This document shows positions 36,706 through 46,347 of a stretch of DNA of 64,000 bases, piece by piece. This stretch comes from Limnothrix sp. CACIAM 69d (lineage in GTDB: Bacteria; Cyanobacteriota; Cyanobacteriia; CACIAM-69d), in NCBI GenBank assembly GCA_001913845.2, contig MKGP02000026.1:36666-100665 (forward strand), read 5' to 3'. Under the pieces are notes generated by a model. That model was given only the letters and a program-made list of their open reading frames with translations. It searched no databases and was not told where the DNA came from. The position numbers and the translations under genes are program-made. The stretch's first letter is position 1, and each line of letters begins with the position of its first letter.

Positions 36706-37509
36706 ATGCTGGAACTGTACCAATTTGAGTTGTCGGCTTACTGCGAGAAGGTGCGCCTTGCGCTGGACTACAAGAGCCTGGACTACCGCAAAGTTGAAGT
36801 GACTCCCGGAGTCGGGCAAATTGATGTTTTTCGGTTGTCGGGCCAGCGCCAAGTGCCCCTGCTGAAGGATGGCAACGAGGTGATTGCCGACTCAACCGCA
36901 ATTTTGAACTATCTCGATCGCGCCTACCCCGATCGCCCCCTTTTGCCCACTAACCCTGCCGAGCGGGCCTTGGCGACGGTGCTGGAAGCTTGGGCCGATG
37001 ATTCGTTCTATGCCGATGCCCGCAAGGTTTTTCTGGCCACCCTGGGGCAAGATCCGGGCTACCGCACGGCCCTATTGCCGGATGAAACGCCGGATCCGTT
37101 GAAAACCCTGGTGGGCTTCATTCCCGGCGAGGTTTTTGGGGTGATGGGAGCCGGCGTGGGTCTCACGCCGGAGGTGCTGAAAAAGGCTAAGGACAACCTC
37201 AGCCGCGCGATCGAAAGTCTATGCAGCCTTTTGGAAGCAAATCCCTACCTGACCGGTAGCCAACCCACCCTGGCCGATGTGGCGGTGGCAGCGGTGAGTG
37301 TGTTGGTGAAAATTCCCAGCACGCCCTATTTTGATGTGCCGATCGGGCTGCGCGGGCGCGGCATTCCGGGCATTGCTGACAATCCAGCCTATGCTCGCTT
37401 CTTTGACTGGCGCGATCAGTTCTACCGTGACTTTCGCACGCCCTTAACCGGTGTGGCCAGTGCCAACCCCAGCAGCAATGCCGGGCCCACGACTATCTCG
37501 ATCGACTAG
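36706..37509 (+). CDS. Glutathione S-transferase family protein
   Basis: A 267-residue GST. The thioredoxin-like N-terminal domain contains FELSAYCEKVRLALDYK (Ser/Cys at the active-site position), GQRQVPLLKDG with the cis-Pro, and DSTAILNYLDR for the gamma-glutamyl site. A helical C-terminal domain follows (about 85-245) with an insertion near LPDETPDPLKTLVGFIPG. Cytosolic; it probably conjugates or reduces electrophiles with glutathione. The next gene starts about 100 bp downstream. Confidence 0.85.
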   Translation: MLELYQFELSAYCEKVRLALDYKSLDYRKVEVTPGVGQIDVFRLSGQRQVPLLKDGNEVIADSTAILNYLDRAYPDRPLLPTNPAERALATVLEAWADDSFYADARKVFLATLGQDPGYRTALLPDETPDPLKTLVGFIPGEVFGVMGAGVGLTPEVLKKAKDNLSRAIESLCSLLEANPYLTGSQPTLADVAVAAVSVLVKIPSTPYFDVPIGLRGRGIPGIADNPAYARFFDWRDQFYRDFRTPLTGVASANPSSNAGPTTISID

Positions 37510-37612
37510 GGTTCAAGAACGTGGTTCGATCGAGCTGTTGAAGACTGAGTCACGCTCGATCGAACCCACAACTGACCCGCGATCGAACCCGATCAACCTC
37601 ATCTCCACCCCT

Positions 37613-38140
37613 ATGCCGACTGCTCGCCGGGCCCGCCCCGATCGCCCTGCCCGATCCCCTCGATCCTCTCGATCGCGGGTGACGCTGCTGTCGTTGTGGC
37701 AATCGCGGCGGGCGGCCCGCAGTCGCAAGGTGTCTCCCCTGCCACCCAAGCCGCCACTACCGCGGCCCATTCAGCGCCTGAAGCGAATTCAGCGTTGGTC
37801 GGCCATTGCAGCAATGGTTTCGATCGCCCTGGCCGTGTTGGTTTATGCCCAAACGGTGCAGTTGCAACAGGCTTGGACCATGGACTATCGCAAACTCCAA
37901 AGTCTTCAGCGCCAAGAACGAGATTTGCGCGTGGCCCTGGAGGTGTTGAAAGACAAGGTGGCTCGCCAAGCGGCGGCGGCCGACTCCACCTTGCAACCCC
38001 CCCCACCGAAACAACTGATTTTCCTGAAGCCGGCTAACGCGACGGAAGCCACCGGCCGATCGCCCAACATGCCCGCAGCGTTGCCGCCGGCCATGGGCGA
38101 GGGGCAACAACCCACCGAACCCAGACCGATCGGCTACTGA
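37613..38140 (+). CDS. Bitopic coiled-coil protein, FtsL/FtsB-like
   Basis: A protein of about 175 residues with a basic, Pro/Arg-rich cytosolic N-terminus, one membrane helix (WSAIAAMVSIALAVLVYA), and a coiled coil directly after it (TVQLQQAWTMDYRKLQSLQ and VALEVLKDKVARQA). A Pro-rich tail follows. This topology is that of FtsL/FtsB-type divisome proteins, and cyanobacterial proteins of this plan are usually annotated as hypothetical; the assignment is by architecture only. ATG 37613 is chosen because the upstream open frame overlaps the GST gene and is rich in repeated CGATCGAACCC words. Confidence 0.6.
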   Translation: MPTARRARPDRPARSPRSSRSRVTLLSLWQSRRAARSRKVSPLPPKPPLPRPIQRLKRIQRWSAIAAMVSIALAVLVYAQTVQLQQAWTMDYRKLQSLQRQERDLRVALEVLKDKVARQAAAADSTLQPPPPKQLIFLKPANATEATGRSPNMPAALPPAMGEGQQPTEPRPIGY

Positions 38141-38223
38141 TTCCCGGTTGCGATTCTCAATCTTGCGATGGTTACGGATCGCCCCTTGAGCCGCCCCTTG
38201 AGCCACTGAACCGCCACTCGGAT

Positions 38224-39459
38224 TTAGGCTCGGCGGTAGCGCATTCCCGGCAAGTTTTCCACCAGTCCCAATAATTCCAACTCCGTGAGGGCTGCCATCA
38301 CGTTTCCAGGGCTGAGGCCGCTGGCCGCCACGATCGCATCCAGGGCCGTGGGGGTTGGGTCGATCGCCCGCAAAACGGCAGCCGGAGCCGGAGCCAGGTT
38401 TGGTGGTGGTGGCGTTGGGGCGACGGCCGGCTTGGCCGTTGGGATTGGCCCAGGGGCAGCGGGCCCCGGAGCGGGCGACCGGGCGGTTTCAATGACGGTG
38501 GCAGATTCCGCTCGATCGAGCTGGGGCAGGGCCCCCAAACAATCCAACAGATGGTTTTCACTCAAAATAACCTGCGCCCCGCTGTTAATCAGCTTCAGGC
38601 AACCGGCCGAAAGGGGCATGTCCAATGACCCGGGCAACACATAAACATCTCGGCCATAGTCGGCCGCTTGGTTCGCGGTGATCAATGCTCCCGATCGCTC
38701 GCCGCCTTCAATCACGATGGTTGCCCGCGCCAGCCCCGCCACAATTCGGTTACGACGTGGAAAGTGTGCGCGATCGGGCCCCGTGCCGCTGGGATATTCA
38801 CTGAGGGCAAACCCGGAGCCGGGATAGTCAAACGCGCCCACAATTCGACCATAGAGATCGCGGTTGCCCGCAGGATAGACCCGATCGACCCCGGTTCCCA
38901 AGACGGCAATGGTGCGCCCACCCGCCGCTAAACAAGCACGATGGCTTTCCGCATCCACCCCCTCCGCCAACCCAGAAACAATGCCAAACCCCGCTTGGGT
39001 GAGACAGGTGGTGAGCCGATTAGTCCATCGCTGGCCATAGTCCGACGGTTGGCGCGTGCCCACGATCGCCACCAGGGGTTGCGTTCCCTGAAGTTCCGCC
39101 GGGTGGGGTTGGCCTCGGTAATACAACAGAGCTGGGAAATCCGGCAACTCCCGCAGAAGCTGGGGATAGTCTGGATCGGCGGGAGTCCAAAACTGAGGAT
39201 TTTTTTGAGTCCAATCGGCCAAGAGGCGCTCAGGGTCGATCGCCGATCGCCCGGCCAGGATTTTCGCCAGCCGCTGGGGGCCGATGCCTTCGATAGGGGT
39301 TAAGTCCGCCGGAGCCGCTTGCCAAGCGGTGGCCAAGGAACCAAAGGCCCGCTGGAGCCGTTGCAAGAGCACGGGGCCCACATCCGAAACCTGCGACCAG
39401 GCCAACCAAGCGGCTCGCTCCGTGGGGGGTACAGTGGGGTGCGATCGGGACAGATTCAA
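38224..39459 (-). CDS. dprA: DNA-processing protein DprA
   Basis: A 411-residue DprA/Smf protein that loads RecA on incoming single-stranded DNA in natural transformation. Helix-hairpin-helix-like residues lie near the N-terminus (IEGIGPQRLAKILAG), and the Rossmann-like core has VAIVGTRQPSDYGQRW, GLAEGVDAESHRACL and the NRIVAGLARATIVIEG-SGALITANQA block. After a Pro/Ala linker the C-terminus carries the winged-helix domain (AIVAASGLSPGNVMAALTELELLGLV). The start is TTG 39459, with AGGGA about 8 nt upstream and no in-frame ATG near the family N-terminus. A natural competence capacity is therefore possible. Confidence 0.93.
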   Translation of the reverse strand: MNLSRSHPTVPPTERAAWLAWSQVSDVGPVLLQRLQRAFGSLATAWQAAPADLTPIEGIGPQRLAKILAGRSAIDPERLLADWTQKNPQFWTPADPDYPQLLRELPDFPALLYYRGQPHPAELQGTQPLVAIVGTRQPSDYGQRWTNRLTTCLTQAGFGIVSGLAEGVDAESHRACLAAGGRTIAVLGTGVDRVYPAGNRDLYGRIVGAFDYPGSGFALSEYPSGTGPDRAHFPRRNRIVAGLARATIVIEGGERSGALITANQAADYGRDVYVLPGSLDMPLSAGCLKLINSGAQVILSENHLLDCLGALPQLDRAESATVIETARSPAPGPAAPGPIPTAKPAVAPTPPPPNLAPAPAAVLRAIDPTPTALDAIVAASGLSPGNVMAALTELELLGLVENLPGMRYRRA

Positions 39460-39895
39460 AACCGAAAATCCCTGAGAATCATCTAAAAGTTCTGGATAGC
39501 CAGTTCGTGTTCCAATCAGTGATTGTGATTGACTCCACGATCCATTCCGCGATCGCGAGATCAGACCAGATCAACACAATCGTGCCCATCATGATCCACC
39601 GATCAGCTACCGATCAGCCCCACGATCGGCCACGATTCAGCCACAGAGCTAATTAGTAGGGCTAATTAACAGTGAACAGATTTGGTATCAACCGATTGGT
39701 ATCATAGGGGGGCTATCGCGTCGTGTTCGATCGGGGCTGCCTGAGCCAAGCGTTCGATCGCGATTCGACAGTGCCCTTGTGGGCCCCCGCCGGAACTGAG
39801 TCACCGCTGGCAACTCCGTTGTCGCGTTGGTCTTTGCCCCGGCTTGCCCCACAACTTGGCTGCCCAAGCCTCTTTCCTCGTTCGGAGCAATACAA
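39460..39895. other. dprA-psbI intergenic region
   Basis: Divergent gap of 436 bp. It holds repeated CGATCAGC/CACGATC words and two GGTATCA words near 39686-39704. A psbI promoter must lie here, but no convincing -10/-35 pair was picked out. Confidence 0.4.
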
Positions 39896-40012
39896 ATGCT
39901 GGCGCTTAAAATCACTGTATACGTTGTTGTCTCGTTCTTCATTGGCCTGTTTGTGTTTGGTTTTCTGTCCAACGACCCGGCCCGGAACCCCAACCGTCGC
40001 GATTTTGAATAA
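39896..40012 (+). CDS. psbI: Photosystem II reaction centre protein PsbI
   Basis: A 38-residue single-helix thylakoid protein of the PSII core next to D1 and CP43. It starts [17 protein letters not shown], continues [17 protein letters not shown] and ends RRDFE, matching PsbI over its whole length, including the conserved stromal DPARNP tail. The usual cyanobacterial length is 38. The gene is monocistronic, with a strong hairpin terminator about 100 bp downstream. Confidence 0.97.
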   Translation: MLALKITVYVVVSFFIGLFVFGFLSNDPARNPNRRDFE

Positions 40013-40113
40013 ACCTGGGCTGGATTTTGGAATGCCATCGCGGGCCATCGATGGGTTGTCCATCGGCGCGATCGCAATTCCGAGCTTCAATCCTGCTCCT
40101 TGTGTTGATGATG

Positions 40114-40153
40114 AAACTCAGCGATAGCGACCAGTTTGCTACGCTGAGTTTTT
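40114..40153 (+). terminator. Rho-independent terminator of psbI
   Basis: AAACTCAGCG (40114-40123) pairs perfectly with CGCTGAGTTT (40142-40151); TAGC and GCTA extend the stem inside after a one-base bulge. A run of five T follows on the plus strand. It lies about 100 bp past the psbI stop. Confidence 0.9.
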
Positions 40154-40344
40154 GTGTGTGGCAGCAAGGATCCCAATGGCGGCATCTCTTGCCATATCCC
40201 CAGTACAATGACCACGCAAGCACGCTCACCCAAGGGATTGTTTGGGGCTGAGTAGTGGCCGGCTGAATGGTTTACTTGCGATCGAGATCCGGCTCGATGG
40301 TGTGGTTGATTGTCGTGATTTTTTGCCCATTGGACGACTGATTT

Positions 40345-43131
40345 ATGCCCTATCCGGTGCTACCGCCCGAGATGCCGCCGCTAGTCCAGGACGTGGCTGT
40401 AACGCGGGAAACTGAGCCGACGGCCGCCGAGGGCGATCGCCCCCCTGAGCCAAATTCAACCGCCCCCGCGTCGGTTCCCCTGCGCCGGTTAGGATCTCTG
40501 CCGCCTCGGCCGGCTCGCAGCTTGCGGCCCGGATCCTTGCGAGATTTTCGGCAACAGCACCGCCAAAACCGACGGGCCGCCGACCAGTTGGGCCCGAATC
40601 GGGCCTTGATTCACATCGATCGGCAAATTGATCGACAAGTGGATCCGCCCAACCGACAAAACCCGCCCCGCCCGCCGGCCGAAGAGCGGACAACCGCCAC
40701 CAGCAACGGGAAGAACCCACCGGCTGGATTGCCGCCGCTGCGTCGCTGGGCAAGACCCACTCGCGATCAAACAACGCCCCCCCAATTAACCCAGTCCACC
40801 GATCAGCCATCAGTCGCCAACCCTGGCCAACTCGGAGGATCCACAGCGGTCGAATCCACAGCAGCCGGATCCACAACTGAGGGATCCACAACTGAGGGAT
40901 CAACGGTCTACGCCGCTCAGGATTCAACGAACCAATCCAATACGCAAGGCGCTGGGCAAAGGCTTCGGGCAGATAACTTCGATGAGGATCCGCTGCGGAA
41001 CGTGCCGCCCCTGTTTCCTCGGGAAGGGCCAGGGCCGGTGACCGAACCGCCCAACGGAACCGAGGGGCAAGAAGCACCCCCTCCAACCCCCACAACGGGC
41101 GATCCACCGTTCCCGCCGCGATCAAGCGATCAACCCCCATCCCCCACGGATCCGCAACCGACGGAGCGACCGATCGACCCCGATCGACCGCCCCAACCGG
41201 TGAATGCGGGCGACCCCAACAATTCACCGAACCGCACCGATCGACCCGGGGGCGGCCGGCCCCCGCGGCCGGAATTGCCTAATTTGCCGCCCGGCGCGAT
41301 CGGGGCGATTGAGGTAACGGCCGATCGGCAGGAATTCGACTCGGTTCGGCAAATTTTCATCGCGATCGGCAACGTCACCATGCGCTACCAAGGAGCCGTG
41401 ATCAATGCCGATCGGCTCCAGGTCAGCCTTGATAATCGGATTGCCCTCGCAGAAGGCAACGTAGCCCTCACCCGCGGCCAGCAGGTGATTCGGGGCGCAA
41501 GGATGGAATACAACCTGGTGCAGGGGGATGGTTCCCTGTTTGAGAGCTACGGCGAAATTTTCCAGCCCACCACTGGCGAAGACTTTGCCCCGGCCGAGGT
41601 GATCACCGCCGGGCCCTATAATCCCGCCCTCGATCGCCCCTTGAGCGATCGCATTTCCGCCAATGAACCGCTGCGGGAGGTGCGCCAAACGGGTCAATTT
41701 GGGCTGCAAGTGGGCACAGGCAATTTTGGGCTATTGGATCCGCCGCCGGGCCAGGTGGGCGAGGTGCAAAACTTCCGCTTCCAGGCCGATCGGGTGGATT
41801 TTGACCCCAATGGCTGGGTCGCCCAAAATGTGCGGATCACCAATGATCCCTTCTCGCCCCCGGAAACGGAAATTCGGGCCGATCGGGCCCGGCTGCGGCG
41901 CTTGTCGCCCTTGCGGGACGAGCTAATTGCCGATCGGCCCCGGGTGGTGTTTGACAATCGCTTTACCCTGCCCCTGTTGGTGCGCCGAACGGTGATCGAT
42001 CGCCGGGAACGGCCACCCCAGCCCTTTGAAATTCGCTACGACGGTGAAGATCGAGGCGGGCTATACATTCAACGGCAGTTCGACGTAATTCGCACACCCC
42101 GAGTTCGTCTGCGGGTCACGCCTCAATATCTGATCCAGCGGGCCCTATTTGACGAAGAAGCCAACGGGCCGATCGGGCTAGATGTGTTGGGTTTGCAGGC
42201 CCGACTAACGGCGCAACTGTCCCCCACCACCTCTCTGCTGGGCGTGGTGCGGGCCGTGACCCTCGATCCCGATCGCTTTGAAGATGACTTCCGAGGCAGC
42301 GTTCGGCTCAATCAAATCATCCCCACCGGTTGGGGCCCCCATTCCCTCACCCTGGAATACAGCTATCGCGATCGGTTGTTTAACGGCTCCTTTGGGTTCC
42401 GCACCGTGCAGCGCAGCATCGGGGCCGTCTTTGCCTCGCCCCAAATTCGCATCGGCAACACCGGCTTCATTGCCAACTACCAATTGGGCTACCAAAACAT
42501 CAATGCCCAATCGGACTTTGGTGATCTGATTGATGAACCCAGCCGCAACACGGACGATCGAATCACCCTCGATCGCACCCAAATGGCGATTGCAGTGGCC
42601 CGCCCGATCGTTCTGTGGCGTGGCGAAGCCTTGCCGGCCACGCCCGAAGCCGGCCTGCGCTACAGTCCCGTGGCCCTGCGGCCGAGCATTGTGCTGGTTC
42701 CCCGCTTGCAGATGGTTTGGCAAAACTACAGCAGCGGCGACTATCAAAACGTGCTCACCGGCTCGATCGTCCTCCAGGGACAGTTGGGTCATTTTTCCCG
42801 TCCTTGGCTAGACTACACGGCTTTCACCTTGGGCTACATCGAAAACTGGCGACATGGTTCCTCGCCCTTCCTGTTCGATCGCGTCGGTGATGCGCGGGTG
42901 GTGGTCGTTGGCCTCACTCAGCAAATTTATGGCCCCTTCCGGGTTGGCTTCCAGCAGGTCTACAACGTTGATACGGGCGAACGGATCGACAGTAACTACA
43001 CCCTGGAATATAGCCGCCGCACCTATGGCCTCCTGTTGCGCGTTGATCCAGAGCGCCAATCCGGCTCCCTGCAACTGCGCATCACGGATTTCAACTGGAC
43101 GGGCAGCGGCCAGGAATTTGGTGATATCTAG
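40345..43131 (+). CDS. lptD: DUF3769 outer-membrane protein, LptD homologue
   Basis: A 928-residue protein. An N-terminal region of about 320 residues is Pro/Arg-rich and low in complexity. Residues about 322-405 form an LptA/OstA-like jellyroll (IEVTADRQEFDSVRQIF, INADRLQVSLDNRIALAEG). The rest alternates polar and aromatic residues in beta strands (EYSYRDRLFNGSFGF, TAFTLGYIENWRHG, NYTLEYSRRTYGLLLRV) like the LptD barrel, which inserts lipopolysaccharide in the outer membrane. No signal peptide is visible at the ATG at 40345; ten hydrophobic codons lie 48 bp upstream in the same frame but are cut off by TGA 40339. The barrel is recognisable; the export route is not. Confidence 0.83.
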   Translation: MPYPVLPPEMPPLVQDVAVTRETEPTAAEGDRPPEPNSTAPASVPLRRLGSLPPRPARSLRPGSLRDFRQQHRQNRRAADQLGPNRALIHIDRQIDRQVDPPNRQNPPRPPAEERTTATSNGKNPPAGLPPLRRWARPTRDQTTPPQLTQSTDQPSVANPGQLGGSTAVESTAAGSTTEGSTTEGSTVYAAQDSTNQSNTQGAGQRLRADNFDEDPLRNVPPLFPREGPGPVTEPPNGTEGQEAPPPTPTTGDPPFPPRSSDQPPSPTDPQPTERPIDPDRPPQPVNAGDPNNSPNRTDRPGGGRPPRPELPNLPPGAIGAIEVTADRQEFDSVRQIFIAIGNVTMRYQGAVINADRLQVSLDNRIALAEGNVALTRGQQVIRGARMEYNLVQGDGSLFESYGEIFQPTTGEDFAPAEVITAGPYNPALDRPLSDRISANEPLREVRQTGQFGLQVGTGNFGLLDPPPGQVGEVQNFRFQADRVDFDPNGWVAQNVRITNDPFSPPETEIRADRARLRRLSPLRDELIADRPRVVFDNRFTLPLLVRRTVIDRRERPPQPFEIRYDGEDRGGLYIQRQFDVIRTPRVRLRVTPQYLIQRALFDEEANGPIGLDVLGLQARLTAQLSPTTSLLGVVRAVTLDPDRFEDDFRGSVRLNQIIPTGWGPHSLTLEYSYRDRLFNGSFGFRTVQRSIGAVFASPQIRIGNTGFIANYQLGYQNINAQSDFGDLIDEPSRNTDDRITLDRTQMAIAVARPIVLWRGEALPATPEAGLRYSPVALRPSIVLVPRLQMVWQNYSSGDYQNVLTGSIVLQGQLGHFSRPWLDYTAFTLGYIENWRHGSSPFLFDRVGDARVVVVGLTQQIYGPFRVGFQQVYNVDTGERIDSNYTLEYSRRTYGLLLRVDPERQSGSLQLRITDFNWTGSGQEFGDI

Positions 43132-43283
43132 GCAAAGCTCTCGATATGGCCTGATCGCCTTCACCTCAAGCTTCGATCTAAAACGATCCTTGATCTAAAA
43201 CGATCGGCACGTCATATCGCAGATGCCATGAAGCGATTAACAAGTGGGCAGTGCCCATCCCATAGGCCGCTCAAACCTTGCTC

Positions 43284-44252
43284 TTAAATGGGCAGGTTGG
43301 CCCTGGGGTCAAACGACTCGATCGCCCGTAATTGCTCATACAACGCCAACTCATCGGTACTTAACTGGGTTGGCGTAGCAATTTGAATTTCCACAATCTG
43401 ATCGCCCCGGCGATCGCGGTTGATCGGATAGCCCTTATTCGACAGACGCAGCCGCTGGCCGTGGCGCACTCCGCGCGGCAGATTCATCTTCACCATCCCA
43501 TCCAAGGTCGGTACCTCGATCGCGCTGCCCAACACCGCCTCGCTGGGAGTGACGGGCACTTCGCAATAGAGATCGACCCCCTCCAGCCGAAAAAAGTCGT
43601 GGGGGGCAACGGTGATTTTCAGGAACAAATCCCCCCCATTAATCCCCTGATTTTTGAGGCGGATTCGCTGGCCCGTCACCAACCCTGGCGGCATGTTCAC
43701 CTCCAGCGATCGGCCGTCTTCTAGCCGAATTCGTTCCCGACCACCGCTAAAGGCCTTTTCTAGGGGAATGGTTAACCGTGCTTCTGCATCCCGGGCAGCC
43801 GGTGGCTTCACGGTATAGGCCGTGCGGGTTGTGCCAGGCCGGTAGTAATCTCGATTGCCCGGTTGGGGTGGGGCCGTCGGTTCGCCGCGTCGATTCAACA
43901 GCCGATCAACAAAGCTATTGAAGTCAATAAACTCGCTGTAGTCCAGGTTGTCGGCCACCCGGGACTCGGCGCGATCGCCCCAGGTGCGTCCTGCCGCTGC
44001 CCGGCGGGCATTTTGGAATCCCTTCTGTTTCCAAAATTTGCTGTATTCGTCGTATTGGGCCCGCTTGGTTGTGTCCGACAGCACCTCGTAGGCTTCGCCA
44101 ATGTCCTTGAATCGCTCTTCGGCTTCCTTGTTTCCGGGGTTCAGGTCGGGGTGATATTGCCGAGCCAGTCGCCGGAAGGCCCGTTTAATTTCGTCGCCGC
44201 TGGCCTCTTTGGCAACACCGAGAATTGCGTAGTAGTTGCGGAAGTTTTGCAT
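43284..44252 (-). CDS. DnaJ-type co-chaperone (CbpA-like)
   Basis: A 322-residue J-domain protein. Residues 5-70 form the J domain with the HPD motif ([11 protein letters not shown]) and KRAFRRLAR. There is no Cys-rich zinc domain, so it is a type II (CbpA-like) protein. A linker with [16 protein letters not shown] precedes the C-terminal substrate-binding domains ([21 protein letters not shown] and later [21 protein letters not shown]). It stimulates DnaK ATPase activity. dnaK itself is not in the window. Confidence 0.9.
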   Translation of the reverse strand: MQNFRNYYAILGVAKEASGDEIKRAFRRLARQYHPDLNPGNKEAEERFKDIGEAYEVLSDTTKRAQYDEYSKFWKQKGFQNARRAAAGRTWGDRAESRVADNLDYSEFIDFNSFVDRLLNRRGEPTAPPQPGNRDYYRPGTTRTAYTVKPPAARDAEARLTIPLEKAFSGGRERIRLEDGRSLEVNMPPGLVTGQRIRLKNQGINGGDLFLKITVAPHDFFRLEGVDLYCEVPVTPSEAVLGSAIEVPTLDGMVKMNLPRGVRHGQRLRLSNKGYPINRDRRGDQIVEIQIATPTQLSTDELALYEQLRAIESFDPRANLPI

Positions 44253-44633
44253 TCGGGGAGGTCAAGTTCAAACGGCTGCGATTGCGATCGGCGCTTCGGC
44301 TTTCCAGCTTACCGCGATGGGCCCTTAGGCGTTCGATCGGCTAACCGATCCAGTCAATTGGCAGCTCGCTCGGCCATCGCTCGATCAGCCGTCTAACGAC
44401 TGGCCGCAGGTTGCGATCGCCCAACCCTTCCAAGCGCGATCGGCAGCAGGTGACCGGAGCCTAATCGGGAGCGTAATTGATCAACCTGCATATCTTGATC
44501 CATGTCTTGATCAGAGATGCCCGCCGCCCCCGGGCGATCGCCCCTCAGCTATAGTGAGGGGATGGAGCCAATCACGGCGCGATCGCCCGTCCGGCTCGGA
44601 TTTTTGACTTGTTATTTGCTGATTAAACCCATC
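44253..44633. other. Divergent gap between the J-protein and S1-protein genes
   Basis: No gene is seen. A plus-strand frame from 44517 is open into the S1-domain gene, but its first 39 codons do not resemble the family. The gap holds CGATCG-rich sequence and no clear terminator. Confidence 0.4.
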
Positions 44634-45800
44634 ATGGCCGCAAAACCCGCTGCTCCCTCCTTTTCCATGGAGGACTTCATGGCTGCCCTCGACGAAAAAA
44701 CCGTCTCTTTTGAGGCGGGGCAACGGGTCAAGGGCAAACCCTTTGAGTACGCCAACGACGGGGTTTATGTAGACATTGGCGGCAAATCCGCTGCGTTTTT
44801 GCCGGTGCGCGAAGCCGCCATGCGCGAACCCTCGGGCGCTGAGGAACTGCAAAACCTGTTGCCGACCAATGTGGAGCGCGAGTTCATTGTGCTCAAGGAA
44901 GCCAACGCCGATGGTCAGGTGACCATTTCGATTCGACAAATGGTGTTGGATCAGGCCTGGAAGGAGTTGGCCAAGGCCCAAGAGGAAAAACAGGCGATCG
45001 CCGCCCGTGTGAATGGGGTCAACAAAGGCGGTGTGACGGCGGCCGTGATGGGCTTGCGGGGGTTCATTCCCCGATCGCACCTGGTGGAACGGGAGGATTT
45101 GGACTCGTTGGTGGGCCAAACCTTGACCGTCGTGCCGATCGAGGTGAACCGCAACGCCAAAAAATTGGTGCTCTCGAACCGGGAAGCGGCCAAGGTGGGC
45201 CTGATGGCGCGCCTGAAGGTCAACCAACTGATTGAAGGCAAAATCACCGGAATTCGCCCCTTTGGCGTTTTTGTGAGCTTTGAGGGCAACACCGGGCTGC
45301 TGCATGTCAAGCAAATGAGCCAAGCCCATGTGGCCTCGATCGAGGATCTGTTCAGCCAGGGCGAAAGGATCCGCGCCGTGATTATGGAAATTGATGAGTG
45401 GAAGGGACGGATCGCCCTTTCGACGGCGGTGTTGGAAAATCACCGGGGCGAAATGTTGGAAAACAAGGCCACGGTGATGACCGAGGCGATCGCCCGTCAT
45501 GCCCAGCTTTATCCCCACTGGGACGCAGAACCGGAGCCGATTGCAGAGTCCAGCCCGGAGCCGACCGAGCAGCCCACCGCCCCGGAAGCCACAGACTCGA
45601 TCGCACCGACTGACTCAACCGAATCAACCGAATCAACCGCAGCCCAGGCTAACCCCGAGGCGATCGCCCCGGAAACGCCAGACAACCCGGCAGCACCGGA
45701 ACCCGCCACCAAGCCAGAACCGGCCCCTGCGCCCAAGGCTCCGATCCGACTGGTGGACTTGAAACCGAAACCTAGCCGCGCTCCCGAGTCGGACGCATAG
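44634..45800 (+). CDS. S1 RNA-binding domain protein (ribosomal protein S1 homologue, Rps1b type)
   Basis: A 388-residue protein with three S1/OB motifs: GQRVKGKPFEYANDGVYVDIG, RVNGVNKGGVTAAVMGLRGF and LIEGKITGIRPFGVFVSFEG. A C-terminal Pro/Glu/Ala tail of about 90 residues follows, unlike the shorter tail of canonical S1. Cyanobacteria have two such proteins; this one has the start and tail of the Rps1b/Nbp1 type. It binds mRNA and single-stranded nucleic acid at the ribosome. ATG 44634 is in frame at MAAKPAAPSFSMEDFMAAL. The small exported-protein gene begins 5 bp after its stop, so they are probably cotranscribed. Confidence 0.85.
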   Translation: MAAKPAAPSFSMEDFMAALDEKTVSFEAGQRVKGKPFEYANDGVYVDIGGKSAAFLPVREAAMREPSGAEELQNLLPTNVEREFIVLKEANADGQVTISIRQMVLDQAWKELAKAQEEKQAIAARVNGVNKGGVTAAVMGLRGFIPRSHLVEREDLDSLVGQTLTVVPIEVNRNAKKLVLSNREAAKVGLMARLKVNQLIEGKITGIRPFGVFVSFEGNTGLLHVKQMSQAHVASIEDLFSQGERIRAVIMEIDEWKGRIALSTAVLENHRGEMLENKATVMTEAIARHAQLYPHWDAEPEPIAESSPEPTEQPTAPEATDSIAPTDSTESTESTAAQANPEAIAPETPDNPAAPEPATKPEPAPAPKAPIRLVDLKPKPSRAPESDA

Positions 45801-45805
45801 CACCT

Positions 45806-46306
45806 ATGATCCCGATCGCCCTGGTCTTGGCCCTTTGCCTGGAATGGGCGATCGCCCCGGCGGCGATCGCGGGTTTGCCTCCTAGCCCAATCGCCCAAGC
45901 CGCCCCGAAGCAACCGGCAGCAATCCGGAGCGATCGGCTGGGGTTCAATGGCCTGCGCTTGGGCGACAATCCCCAGCGGGTGCGCGCTCGGCTCGGCCGG
46001 CCCCAACGCACCCAAAACCAGCCCCCTGGCAACTATGGCCGCTACGAATCTTGGTATTACCCCAACCTGATTTTGGGCTTTGGTGATGGAGCGTTGGCCA
46101 TGATCACGACGACGCGACCTAACTGGGGAACGGCTGAAGGGGTACGGGTGGGCGATCGCTCCAACCGCATCCTGGCCATTTACGGAGAACCCAATTGGCG
46201 CGATTCCGATCGCTGGGGCTACCTGACCGATGACGGGGCTTTTTTGACCTTGCGCCTACGGGGCGATCGAATCGTAGAAATTCTCTGCGGTTGGTTGCCC
46301 GATTAA
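45806..46306 (+). CDS. Exported small protein, BamE/SmpA-like fold possible
   Basis: A 166-residue protein with an N-terminal signal peptide (MIPIALVLALCLEWAIAPAAIA). Two related blocks read LGDNPQRVRARLGRP and VGDRSNRILAIYGEP, the paired helix-hairpin plan seen in BamE/SmpA-like and similar small envelope proteins. No lipobox Cys is present, so it is soluble in the periplasm. Function unknown. It lies 5 bp after the S1-domain gene and is followed by the Trp-rich protein gene. Confidence 0.65.
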   Translation: MIPIALVLALCLEWAIAPAAIAGLPPSPIAQAAPKQPAAIRSDRLGFNGLRLGDNPQRVRARLGRPQRTQNQPPGNYGRYESWYYPNLILGFGDGALAMITTTRPNWGTAEGVRVGDRSNRILAIYGEPNWRDSDRWGYLTDDGAFLTLRLRGDRIVEILCGWLPD

Positions 46307-46347
46307 GTTGGTTGCCCAATTGAATGATTCAGCACCCATGAGCAACC

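Noticed and set aside
37505..37612. Repeated CGATCGAACCC words as a regulatory array
   Set aside because: They are best explained by the general excess of CGATCG/HIP1-type words in this genome; spacing is irregular.
40027..40251. Open frame after psbI as a small gene
   Set aside because: The frame covers the psbI terminator hairpin and shows no conserved motif.
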